From contig NZ_CP006850.1 in the NCBI RefSeq assembly GCF_000523235.1, forward strand, positions 3,968,001 through 4,032,000: a DNA stretch of 64,000 bases, read 5' to 3'. This document shows positions 37,771 to 45,514 of the stretch, piece after piece. Every line of letters starts with the position of its first letter. Position 1 is the stretch's first letter. The notes under the pieces are model-generated. The model was not told the DNA's origin. It saw only the letters and a list, made by a program, of their open reading frames with translations, and searched no databases. A program made the translations under genes and the position numbers. This DNA is from Nocardia nova SH22a (GTDB taxonomy: Bacteria > Actinomycetota > Actinomycetes > Mycobacteriales > Mycobacteriaceae).

Positions 37771-38273
37771 GATTAGCGTGATCTACATCGCACCCGATCG
37801 AGGGCCGGATTCCATCGCCTGTGGCGACCATCCGACGACGGCCGAGGGTGCTGGCGAGAGGTGTGCCCGATGACGAACGTTGAACTCTCGACCCGTCTCG
37901 AAGCCGACGCGAACGGCAATGGGCGCAGCGACCGCATGCAATCCGTCGGCTGGGCAAGCGTGCCGTCCATTCGCCTCGAAGGAAGCCGAAGCCGACGCGA
38001 AAGATAATTCCTGTCATGTAAGTACGGGCGACACCGTTTCTGGAGTTGCCTCGAAAATTCGAGCCCCTGCCGAATATGTACTCGTACGCGGCAGATGAGG
38101 CGTTGCGAGAATTGACGCTCTCTGCGTAATTCGGCATCGCCGGGTCCTCATGGTGACTCGTAGGTATGCTTCGACATATTTGCTCGATTGCAGCTCTCGG
38201 GTACTCGTAACCGAAATTCCTGCCGGGATCTCGGTCGTTGTTCGGAATGAAAATCTAGTAAGGAGCTGTGAAC

Positions 38274-39107
38274 ATGCCGGGACGTGTAGAAGGCAAAGTC
38301 GCCTTTATTACCGGAGCCGCCCGAGGTCAGGGGCGGCAGCACGCCGTTCGGCTGGCGGAAGAAGGGGCCGATGTCATCGTCGTCGACAGTTGCATCGACT
38401 TCCCCGGCGTGCCGTACGACGGGCCGTCGGAGGCCGATCTCGCGGAGACCGTCAAGCTGGTTGAGGATCTCGGCCGGCGAGCGTTCTCGGCGGTGGTCGA
38501 TGTCCGGGACTTCGACGCGCTGAAGAGCGCCCTGGACGCCGGTGTCGCCCAGCTCGGAAGGCTGGACATCGTGAGCGCCAACGCCGGCATCGGCGGGGCG
38601 CCGCAGGAAACGCACCTGATCGCCGAAGACGACTGGCAGCAGATGATCGGCATCAATCTCACCGGAGTCTGGCACAGCGCGAAAGCGGCTGCGCCGCACC
38701 TGATCTCCGGTGACGGCGGCTCGATCATCATGACCAGCTCGGCCGCCGGACTGAAGGGTTTCACCCACGTCGGGCACTACGTGTCCGCGAAACACGGTGT
38801 GGTGGGGCTGATGCGCGCGATGGCTCTGGAGCTGGCGCCGCATCGGATCCGGGTGAATTCGATTCACCCGGGCGGCGTCGACACCGACATGATCCAGAAC
38901 GACTCGACGTACAAGATGTTCCGTCCCGACCTGGAGCACCCGACGCGGGAGGACTTCGCGGCGACGTACCAGAACGTCAACGCCCTTCCGGTTCCGTGGG
39001 TCGACCCGGTCGATATCTCGAACGCGGTACTTTTCCTGGCTTCCGACGAGGCGCGCTATATCACCGGCGCGACTCTGCCGGTCGATGCAGGATACATCCT
39101 CAAATAG
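38274..39107 (+). CDS. mycofactocin-type SDR oxidoreductase
   Basis: 277 residues. [20 protein letters not shown] at residues 12-31, YVSAK active site, PGGVDTDM segment and the C-terminal FLASDEARYITGATLPVDAG. ATG 38274 is 8 nt after AAGGAG; a GTG at 38268 is too close to the ribosome site. It is closest in this window to the SDR at 27305. It is probably one of several alcohol dehydrogenases acting on ring or side-chain hydroxyls of the substrate. It is single, with a strong terminator after it. Confidence 0.9.
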   Translation: MPGRVEGKVAFITGAARGQGRQHAVRLAEEGADVIVVDSCIDFPGVPYDGPSEADLAETVKLVEDLGRRAFSAVVDVRDFDALKSALDAGVAQLGRLDIVSANAGIGGAPQETHLIAEDDWQQMIGINLTGVWHSAKAAAPHLISGDGGSIIMTSSAAGLKGFTHVGHYVSAKHGVVGLMRAMALELAPHRIRVNSIHPGGVDTDMIQNDSTYKMFRPDLEHPTREDFAATYQNVNALPVPWVDPVDISNAVLFLASDEARYITGATLPVDAGYILK

Positions 39108-39119
39108 GTAAACCCGAGT

Positions 39120-39157
39120 CCGGCCGGCAGCGCTTCCCGGAAGCGCTTGCGGGCCGG
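39120..39157 (+). terminator. terminator of the SDR gene
   Basis: A hairpin with a perfect inner stem GCGCTTCC/GGAAGCGC and outer stem CCGGCC/GGCCGG, 12 bp after the SDR stop. Confidence 0.75.
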
Positions 39158-39262
39158 TTCTCCATGTTTCGGCACAGAATAGAAACATTCGGCCTTCTTG
39201 CGAGGCGTCGCCAAATTCCGGCAGCAAATTGTCCTTGTATCCCGGACACCTCGGGGATAAAG

Positions 39263-39280
39263 TGACAATATCGAATGTTA
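39263..39280. promoter_or_regulatory. TGACA box (one mismatch) upstream of the second amidohydrolase
   Basis: TGACAATATCGAATGTTA has TGTTA for TGTCA. A GATAAAG -10 directly precedes it and a TTGTAT lies 15-16 bp further upstream, so the promoter design matches the exact copies. The gene starts 51 bp downstream. Confidence 0.65.
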
Positions 39281-39330
39281 GATGCGAAGGGGCAGGTTGC
39301 GCCCCTTTTGGCAAGGAGGCCAGGCAACAT

Positions 39331-40611
39331 ATGAAAAACACGGATCGATACGTCGTAATCAGCACCGACACCCACTGTGGCTCGGATCTGCTGGGTTACA
39401 AGCCCTACCTCGAGAAGAGGTATCACGAGGACTTCGACGCGTGGGCGGCGACCTACTCCGATGCCTGGGTAGAGCTCGGTGAGGGTACCGGCGAGCATCA
39501 GGTGGGCGTGGCCTCGGTGGCCGACGAACTCAACTGGGAGTCGGAGAAGCGGCAGAAGGCGCTCGAGGCCGAGGGCGTGGTCGCCGAGGTGCTCTTCCCC
39601 AACACCACGCCACCGTTCTATCCGTCGGGCGCGATCACCGCCGCGGCTCCGGGCTATCCGCCGATCGACCGGCAAGAGTACGAGATGCGGTTGGCCGGCA
39701 TCAGGGCGCACAACCGCTGGGCCGCTGATTTCGCCCGTCAGCTGCCCGGTCGGCGGGCGCCTATCGCGCAGGTGTTCCTCAGCGATGTCGATGACACGCT
39801 CGCCGAGATTCAGCGGGCATACGACGACGGCGCGAAGGGCGTACTGCTGCCCCCCGACCACTTCACTCAGCTTCAAAGCCTCTATTACCCGCGCTACGAC
39901 CCGATCTGGGCCCTGTGCGCCGACCTCGGTATCCCGGTCGTCCGCCATGGAGTTCAGCCCAGCGAGGCGGCGTCGCCGGAAACGGGACTCGCCTCGGCCG
40001 CGGTCGGCGTCGTGGAGGCGACCCACTTCGCCGAGCGCGCGTTGATCGCGATGATCCTGTCCGGTGTGTTCGAACGTCACCCGTCGCTGAAGTTCGTCAT
40101 GACCGAACTCGGCTGTGCCTGGGTGACCCGAGTGCTCGGGCTGCTGGAAGGGTTCTGTGCCGACGCGAGTGTCCCGGGGACGATCTCGCGTATGTTCGCC
40201 GGCGACGCGGTGTCTGCACTGTCGAAGAAGCCGACCGAATACTTCGCGGACAACTGCTATCTGGGCTCGTTCTTCAGCCCCGCCGACATGGCGAGCCGTA
40301 ACGAGGTGGGCGTCGGCAAGATGATGTGGGGAGCGGACTTCCCGCATATCGAGGGTACGGCTCCGTACACCCGTCTCGCCTGGCGTTCGAACTTCGCCGA
40401 CCTCTCGGTCGAGGACACCCGGCGCATGCTCGGTGGTACCGCCGCGGAGGTCTACGGCTTCGATCTGGACGCGCTGCAGCCCATCGCGAACGAGGTCGGA
40501 CCGACGGTGGACGAGCTCCATGTTCCCTTGACCGCCGAAGAGGCGCCCAGCTACCCCGACGAATCCGTGTGCCCCTCGTTCGCCGGATTCACGCTCATCG
40601 AAACCGATTGA
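39331..40611 (+). CDS. amidohydrolase-2 family TIM-barrel enzyme
   Basis: 426 residues. Metal motif STDTHCGSD (DxH, residues about 11-19), His in VVRHGVQPSE near 208, MTELGCAWV (Glu), and C-terminal Asp in MMWGADFPHIEG near 333. It is of the same superfamily as the protein at 30430 but only loosely alike. Candidate reactions are decarboxylation or hydrolytic C-C cleavage. ATG 39331 follows GCAAGGAGG. It is followed after 18 bp by a cupin gene. Confidence 0.85.
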   Translation: MKNTDRYVVISTDTHCGSDLLGYKPYLEKRYHEDFDAWAATYSDAWVELGEGTGEHQVGVASVADELNWESEKRQKALEAEGVVAEVLFPNTTPPFYPSGAITAAAPGYPPIDRQEYEMRLAGIRAHNRWAADFARQLPGRRAPIAQVFLSDVDDTLAEIQRAYDDGAKGVLLPPDHFTQLQSLYYPRYDPIWALCADLGIPVVRHGVQPSEAASPETGLASAAVGVVEATHFAERALIAMILSGVFERHPSLKFVMTELGCAWVTRVLGLLEGFCADASVPGTISRMFAGDAVSALSKKPTEYFADNCYLGSFFSPADMASRNEVGVGKMMWGADFPHIEGTAPYTRLAWRSNFADLSVEDTRRMLGGTAAEVYGFDLDALQPIANEVGPTVDELHVPLTAEEAPSYPDESVCPSFAGFTLIETD

Positions 40612-40629
40612 GACGAAAGAAGATACGAC

Positions 40630-41307
40630 ATGACGTCTATCGATGCCGCAGCCGGCGATGTAGACGACCTGGCGCCGGACGGTGCGCGCCGCTCCAAGTC
40701 GAAACGTGGCCGATTCGAAATATTCACAGCCCCTGAGCTTCTTCCCCCGCCGACGCTGGACCAGATACCCGACGAGGCGGCCGAACAGTATCTGTCCCTG
40801 TTCGATTACTCCCACCTGGTCGATGAAGACCATCCGGAGGCCGAAGTTCGCGAATCGGTCAAGGAGCTGGGTCGCGCCTCGATACCGGCGGCCATGTCGA
40901 CCGCCCTGTTCGATCAGGGCGGCCCGGACGGAATGAGTCTGGTCTGGGTGTGGTTCGCACCGAACTACCAGCTCTTCCGCCACGGTCATCCGCCGCTGGG
41001 TGATTGCCTGTACTTCGTGATATCCGGTTCGTTGCACCTCGGTCATACGGTCCTGGGCCCAGGTGACGGCTTCTTCGTTCCGGCGGGAATGCTCTACCGG
41101 TACCGAGCCGGCAGTGAGGGTGTGCAGGTTCTGGAATTCCGTGCCGGAGTGGACGAGCCGTTGGGTACGCCGGGATCGTTCAAGCTCGGCGAGCCGACCC
41201 TCGAGGCGGTCCGGAAACTGACCGACGCGCTGACCGAACAGCACGAGGCGTGGGCGACGTGCCCGAAACCGTCTCGTGTCGGTGAGGACACACCGCCGGA
41301 TCACTGA
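40630..41307 (+). CDS. cupin-fold protein
   Basis: 225 residues. The central cupin barrel runs about 95-175: WFAPNYQLFRHGHPPLGD, then YFVISGSLHLG, GPGDGFFVPAGMLYRY. Metal-site histidines are only partly evident, so it may be a non-catalytic or unusual cupin. The N-terminal 90 residues contain a conserved-looking acidic block (DYSHLVDEDHPEAEVRES). It is in an operon with the amidohydrolase upstream, so it may be an accessory oxygenase, isomerase or binding protein. Function unknown. Confidence 0.72.
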   Translation: MTSIDAAAGDVDDLAPDGARRSKSKRGRFEIFTAPELLPPPTLDQIPDEAAEQYLSLFDYSHLVDEDHPEAEVRESVKELGRASIPAAMSTALFDQGGPDGMSLVWVWFAPNYQLFRHGHPPLGDCLYFVISGSLHLGHTVLGPGDGFFVPAGMLYRYRAGSEGVQVLEFRAGVDEPLGTPGSFKLGEPTLEAVRKLTDALTEQHEAWATCPKPSRVGEDTPPDH

Positions 41308-41392
41308 TCGACCGGCGAAGCGGAGCGAGGGCAGGTCACACTGTCCTCGCTCCGACACCACCCACCGTGCGGGCCAAGCGCTCGACCACAAC

Positions 41393-41410
41393 TCACACGT
41401 GGGGTTGTCA
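41393..41410. promoter_or_regulatory. TGACA box (one mismatch) upstream of the second acyl-CoA ligase
   Basis: TCACACGTGGGGTTGTCA has TCACA for TGACA. A second lone TGTCAGATG half-site follows at 41438-41446. The start codon is about 55 bp downstream. Confidence 0.5.
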
Positions 41411-41465
41411 GAATTGTTCCCCGTCGAATCGACGGGATTGTCAGATGAAGGGTTCTCGGCGCGAT

Positions 41466-43013
41466 ATGTCTTTGGCGACCTCCCAACGGGCCCGGGAGAC
41501 TCCCGACGCAGCGGCTCTGATCGATGATCGTCGGTCGATCTCCTGGGCAGAGCTGGACGACCTCCTCAACAGGGCAGGGAACGCGTTGCTCTCGGCCGAC
41601 CTCGGTCCGGGCGGGCGGGTCGCGGTGTTCGCCGAGAACGCCGCCGAGGTCTTGATCGCGCATTCGGCCGCCACCTCGGTCGGAATCTCCACCGTGCCGG
41701 TCAACTTCCACCTCACCGCGACCGAGCTCGCCCACATCCTCGAGACCTCGGGGACCCGGGTGCTGTTCGTCGGACCGGAAACGGCAGCTGTCGGGATCGA
41801 AGCGGCCGCTGCGGCACACGTTCCCTCGGTGATCGGATGGCGTTGCCCACCAACGGATTCGCTCACCCGATGGGAGGAATGGGTCGCGCGGTCCGACGGC
41901 GCAGAGCCGCCTTCGGACATGCCCCCGCGCCCGTACCTCTACTTCACCTCGGGAACGACCGGGCTGCCCAAGGGCACCGAGGCGCCTCCGGCGAACTTCC
42001 CGGGCGGCGCCACCGTCGCCGAATATTTCGCGAAGCTGAGACAAGCGCAGCCCGAACCGTCGGCACAGCCCGCCCTGGTGGTCACCCCCTGCTATCACAA
42101 CAGTGCGATCCGCACACTCCGCGACCTGGCGACCGGTACTCCGGTGGTCGTATTGGGACGCTTCGACGCCGAGCGGACGCTGGCGGCCATCGACCGGTAC
42201 AGGGTCGAGTCGGTGGTCATGGTGCCGACTCACTTTCAGCGCTTGCTGGCCTTGCCCGAGGAGGTCCGCGCCCGATACGACATGTCGAGTCTGCAGACGG
42301 TCGTGCACACCGGCGCCGCGTGCCCCGTCGACGTCAAACGCAGGATGATCGACTGGTGGGGCCCCATCCTGGTGGAGGTCTACGGCGCGACCGAATCCGG
42401 AACCACCAACATGATCACGTCCAGGGAATGGCTCGAGCACCCCGGATCGATCGGGCGGACCGTTGCCCAGTTCGAACTCCAGGTGATCGGCGAGGACGGC
42501 GAGCAGCTCGGGCCCGGCCGGGCGGGACGACTGTACTTTCGCGACACCACCGGGCGCGGCATCGTCTACCACAACGACCCGGATAAGACGCTTGCCGCAC
42601 ATCGCGCGCCGGGCGTCTTCACCCTCGGCGAGATCGGGTACGCCGACGAGGACGGCTACGTCTACATCACCGACCGCTCGTCGGACATGGTCGTGAGCGG
42701 AGGCGTCAACCTCTATCCCGCGGAGAGCGAGAAGGTGCTCGCCGCCCATCCGGGCGTCGCGGACGTCGCGGTGATCGGTGTGCCCAATGCGGACATGGGT
42801 GAGGAACTCAAAGCGCTGATCGTCGCGGCCGACCCGGCCCGGCCGCCCGCCGCCGCGGAACTGGACGCCTTCTGCCGCGAACGATTGTCCCGATACAAGT
42901 GCCCGCGGAGCTACGAAGTAGTTCCCGATCTCGGCCGAACCACGATGGGCAAGATCAACAAGCGCGTGCTGCGGGCGCCCTACTGGCCGACCGCGCGCAC
43001 GATCGGCGGTTGA
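41466..43013 (+). CDS. acyl-CoA ligase (AMP-forming)
   Basis: 515 residues, ANL superfamily. P-loop YFTSGTTGLPKGT, VEVYGATESGTTN, YITDRSSDMVVSGGVNLYPAE and the C-terminal TTMGKINKR. The short N-terminus (MSLATSQRARETPDAAALID) supports ATG 41466. An ATG at 41445 is part of the operator half-site and is not favoured. It heads an operon of ligase, crotonase, cupin and crotonase, typical of CoA-dependent beta-oxidation of a cyclic or branched acid. Confidence 0.88.
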   Translation: MSLATSQRARETPDAAALIDDRRSISWAELDDLLNRAGNALLSADLGPGGRVAVFAENAAEVLIAHSAATSVGISTVPVNFHLTATELAHILETSGTRVLFVGPETAAVGIEAAAAAHVPSVIGWRCPPTDSLTRWEEWVARSDGAEPPSDMPPRPYLYFTSGTTGLPKGTEAPPANFPGGATVAEYFAKLRQAQPEPSAQPALVVTPCYHNSAIRTLRDLATGTPVVVLGRFDAERTLAAIDRYRVESVVMVPTHFQRLLALPEEVRARYDMSSLQTVVHTGAACPVDVKRRMIDWWGPILVEVYGATESGTTNMITSREWLEHPGSIGRTVAQFELQVIGEDGEQLGPGRAGRLYFRDTTGRGIVYHNDPDKTLAAHRAPGVFTLGEIGYADEDGYVYITDRSSDMVVSGGVNLYPAESEKVLAAHPGVADVAVIGVPNADMGEELKALIVAADPARPPAAAELDAFCRERLSRYKCPRSYEVVPDLGRTTMGKINKRVLRAPYWPTARTIGG

Positions 43014-43057
43014 GCCGTGGCCGGAAACCGTTGTGTGGCACCACGAGAAGGAATCGC

Positions 43058-43909
43058 ATGGATATCGGTTCGTTGAAGACGATCACCTACGAAGTCGTCG
43101 ACGGCAACATCGCCCGGATCACGCTGGATCGCCCGGAAGTGCGCAATGCGCAGAGCCGGCGGCTGATCTACGAGTTGAACGATGCGCTGACCGCCGCCGC
43201 CTTCGACGACGACATCAAGGTGGTGATTCTGGCGGGTAACGGACCCCATTTCTCGTCCGGGCACGACCAGAGGGATGTCGAGGCGTTCCAGGCCACTCCC
43301 GTGGGGATCACGGGCGGTTTCGCGGCGCCCGGCACGGAGGGCCCGATGGCGCACGAGGAAGAGGTCTTCCTGAACATGTGCAGGCGCTGGCAACAGCTGC
43401 CCAAACCGACGATCGCCCAGGTGCACGGCAAGACCATCGCCGGTGGGCTCATGCTCGCCTGGGTGTGCGATCTGATCATCGCCAGTGACGACGCCTCGTT
43501 CTCCGACATCACGGTCGGCATGGGCGTCAACGGCGTCGAATGGTTCGCCCACCCTTGGGAACTCGGGATCCGCAAGGCCAAGGAGATGCTGTTCACCGGT
43601 GAGCCCGTCAGCGCCGAGGACGCACACCGGCTGGGCATGGTCAATCGCGTGGTGCCGCGTGCAGAACTGCCCGAGGCCACCCTGAGGCTGGCCCGCACGA
43701 TCGCCGGCAAGTCGAGTTTCGGACTCAAGCTGGCCAAGCTCTCCTGTAATCAGACGCTCGACGCCCAGGGGTTCTGGACCGCGCAGCAGGCGGCCTTCTC
43801 GTTGCAGACCCTGGGGCACGCCAACAACCGTCTCCGTTTCGGCATGGCGGGCGACCCGAGCGGGATGAGGGTGGGGCGTGCCGCCCGGAGCGAGGGGAGT
43901 GCGACGTGA
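43058..43909 (+). CDS. enoyl-CoA hydratase/isomerase-family protein
   Basis: 283 residues, crotonase fold. Oxyanion motifs PHFSSGHDQRD and GKTIAGGLML. The FSDITVGMGVNGVEWF segment lacks the typical Glu pair of true hydratases, so ring-closing, ring-opening or isomerase chemistry is also possible. The ATG follows GAGAAGG. The stop overlaps the cupin start (GTGA). Confidence 0.85.
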   Translation: MDIGSLKTITYEVVDGNIARITLDRPEVRNAQSRRLIYELNDALTAAAFDDDIKVVILAGNGPHFSSGHDQRDVEAFQATPVGITGGFAAPGTEGPMAHEEEVFLNMCRRWQQLPKPTIAQVHGKTIAGGLMLAWVCDLIIASDDASFSDITVGMGVNGVEWFAHPWELGIRKAKEMLFTGEPVSAEDAHRLGMVNRVVPRAELPEATLRLARTIAGKSSFGLKLAKLSCNQTLDAQGFWTAQQAAFSLQTLGHANNRLRFGMAGDPSGMRVGRAARSEGSAT

Positions 43910-44445
43910 GGGTGCGACGGGTGGTCACCGGGCACGACGCGTCCGGCAAAGCGGTGGTCACCTCCGACGAGGAGGTCGAGCCCGTCACGGCCGCGCTGCT
44001 GCCCGGCGGAGAGTTTCACCGGCTGTGGGGCGGCGACTCGACGCCCACATTTCCCGATGACGGGTCCCCGACGCCGCAGAAGTCCTACTACCCGCCGGTG
44101 GGCGGCTACCGCTTCGCGATGTTCCGGGTCACCCCCGGCGCCCGGACGCTACCACCAGACCTCGACCTCGAGGCGGCCCGCGCGGAGTTGGACGAGAAAC
44201 TGCCGGGGCTGTCGGGCCGGATGGATCCCGATGTCCCGGGCCGGCACGCCAGCGACACCGTCGACTTCGGGATCGTGCTGGCGGGTGAGGTGATTCTGCA
44301 TCTCGACGACGGAGCCGAGACCGTCCTGCGGACGGGTGACACGTTCGTGCAGAACGGGACATTCCATCGATGGTCGAACAACGGAACCGAGCCCGCGGTC
44401 GTATGTCTTTTCATGGCCGGCGCCCGGCGGGAGGAAAACCGATGA
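43906..44445 (+). CDS. cupin-domain protein
   Basis: 179 residues. A C-terminal cupin (TVDFGIVLAGEVILHLDDG, then LRTGDTFVQNGTFHRWSN) follows an N-terminal region with GGDSTPTFPDDGSP and GGYRFAMFRVTPGA. It resembles small cupins found beside aromatic or alicyclic catabolic genes, whose reactions are mostly undefined. The GTG start and ATGA end couple it to crotonase genes on both sides, so it is probably pathway-specific. Confidence 0.78.
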   Translation: MRVRRVVTGHDASGKAVVTSDEEVEPVTAALLPGGEFHRLWGGDSTPTFPDDGSPTPQKSYYPPVGGYRFAMFRVTPGARTLPPDLDLEAARAELDEKLPGLSGRMDPDVPGRHASDTVDFGIVLAGEVILHLDDGAETVLRTGDTFVQNGTFHRWSNNGTEPAVVCLFMAGARREENR

Positions 44446-45284
44446 CAGAACTCGTGCTGTACACGGTGGCCGATCGGGTCGCCCGGATCACGCTGAACCG
44501 CCCGGACAAGCGCAACGCGCTCAATCTCGCCCTCCGCCGTGAGTTCGTCGACCGGCTGCACGAGGCCGAGCGCGACGACGAGGTCACGGTGGTGCTCATC
44601 GACGGCGCCGGGCCCAGTTTCTCGGCCGGCTACGACCTCGGCGACGCGAAACAGGGACACAAGCCGCAGGGGTGGGTGGACTCGGAACACTTCGACACGT
44701 GGAGCGACCAGTTCGCGCGCAGCGTGTTCCGGGACTGGATGACGATCTGGGATCTGCAGAAGCCGGTGGTGGCACAGGTTCACGGGTACTGCGTGGCCGG
44801 TGGCGCCGAATTGATGTCGATGTGCGACATCGTGTTCGTGGCCGACGATGCCGTGCTCGGGTACCCGGCCATGCGTATGCAGGCCACGCCCGACGCCCCG
44901 TTCTTCCCGTGGAAGATGTCGATGGCTCAGGCGAAATACCTGCAGCTGACCGGTAATTCGGTCACCGGGCGGGAAGCGGCCCGGCTGGGCTGGGTGGCGA
45001 AGAGCTTCCCTGCCGAGGAGCTGGAAGAACAGGTTCAGCGCGAACTGCGGCCGCTGGCCCAGGTCGACCCCGCGATGCTGTCGATGAACAAGATGTCGCT
45101 CAATCACGCCTACGAACAGATGGGAATGCGCACCCATCTCGGTGGCGCGTGGCAGCTGCACCAGCTCAGCGCCCGCTACCGGCCGCGGTCGGGGGAGTTC
45201 AAGGCGGTGTCCCAGCGGGACGGCATCAAGGCGGCCACCGAAATGCGCGACGGGGCATTCCGGCGCGAAGGGTTCGTCCCGTGA
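44442..45284 (+). CDS. enoyl-CoA hydratase/isomerase-family protein
   Basis: 280 residues, crotonase fold: LNRPDKRNALNLALRREFVD, PSFSAGYDLGD, HGYCVAGGAELMSMCD. The region after the second motif (GYPAMRMQATPDAPFFPW) is unusual for hydratases. The C-terminal AYEQMGMRTHLGGAWQLHQLS helix is long. It is the last gene of the ligase operon, 52 bp before a strong hairpin. Confidence 0.85.
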   Translation: MTELVLYTVADRVARITLNRPDKRNALNLALRREFVDRLHEAERDDEVTVVLIDGAGPSFSAGYDLGDAKQGHKPQGWVDSEHFDTWSDQFARSVFRDWMTIWDLQKPVVAQVHGYCVAGGAELMSMCDIVFVADDAVLGYPAMRMQATPDAPFFPWKMSMAQAKYLQLTGNSVTGREAARLGWVAKSFPAEELEEQVQRELRPLAQVDPAMLSMNKMSLNHAYEQMGMRTHLGGAWQLHQLSARYRPRSGEFKAVSQRDGIKAATEMRDGAFRREGFVP

Positions 45285-45336
45285 GCAGCCGGATGCCACG
45301 TCCGCGCCGGGCCGGGAGCCGGCGGTAACGGAAGTT

Positions 45337-45377
45337 CGTCTTTGCCCTGCGTCTCGTCGAGGCGCGGGGCAAAGACG
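45337..45377 (+). terminator. strong hairpin after the crotonase operon
   Basis: A perfect 11-bp outer stem, CGTCTTTGCCC / GGGCAAAGACG, around a mostly paired inner stem. It is a likely terminator of the ligase operon. Because the leader ORF and transporter follow within 60 bp, partial read-through or attenuation is possible. Confidence 0.7.
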
Positions 45378-45433
45378 TCCAGGGGGGTGTTTGTGCGGGA
45401 CCCACCGGATCCCGCGACATGAAGGAGAGAAAC

Positions 45434-45514
45434 ATGTCGACTGTATGCACCGGGATCCTCGTGTCCCGGCCGACCGGGTCCGGATCGGCCGACGTTGCGG
45501 GGAGGAACCTCTGA
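45434..45514 (+). CDS. 26-residue leader ORF coupled to the MFS transporter
   Basis: ATG at 45434 preceded by an excellent site (AAGGAGAGAAAC). It encodes MSTVCTGILVSRPTGSGSAD followed by VAGRNL. Its TGA overlaps the transporter ATG (TGATG), and the transporter ribosome site GGAGG lies inside it. It is not a signal or membrane peptide. It may be a regulatory leader peptide (it has one Cys at position 5) or simply a coupling ORF. Confidence 0.5.
   Translation: MSTVCTGILVSRPTGSGSADVAGRNL

Larger units (their letters stand above)
37512..38273. other. 762-bp gap with two TGACA boxes
   Basis: It lies between TetR twin B and the SDR gene at 38274. It contains a 16-bp palindrome at 37564-37579, boxes at 37583-37600 and 37753-37770, and one strong promoter (37723-37751). 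Downstream of that promoter is only a 45-codon frame (37870-38007, GAGAGG before its ATG) of doubtful coding character. The SDR start is 500 bp further on. A long leader, a small RNA or a decayed gene are all possible. Confidence 0.5.

Noticed and set aside
37870..38007. 45-codon frame downstream of the strong boxed promoter
   Set aside because: It has a fair ribosome site but a composition ending in SRSRRER and no similarity I recognise. Mentioned only as a possibility within the gap.
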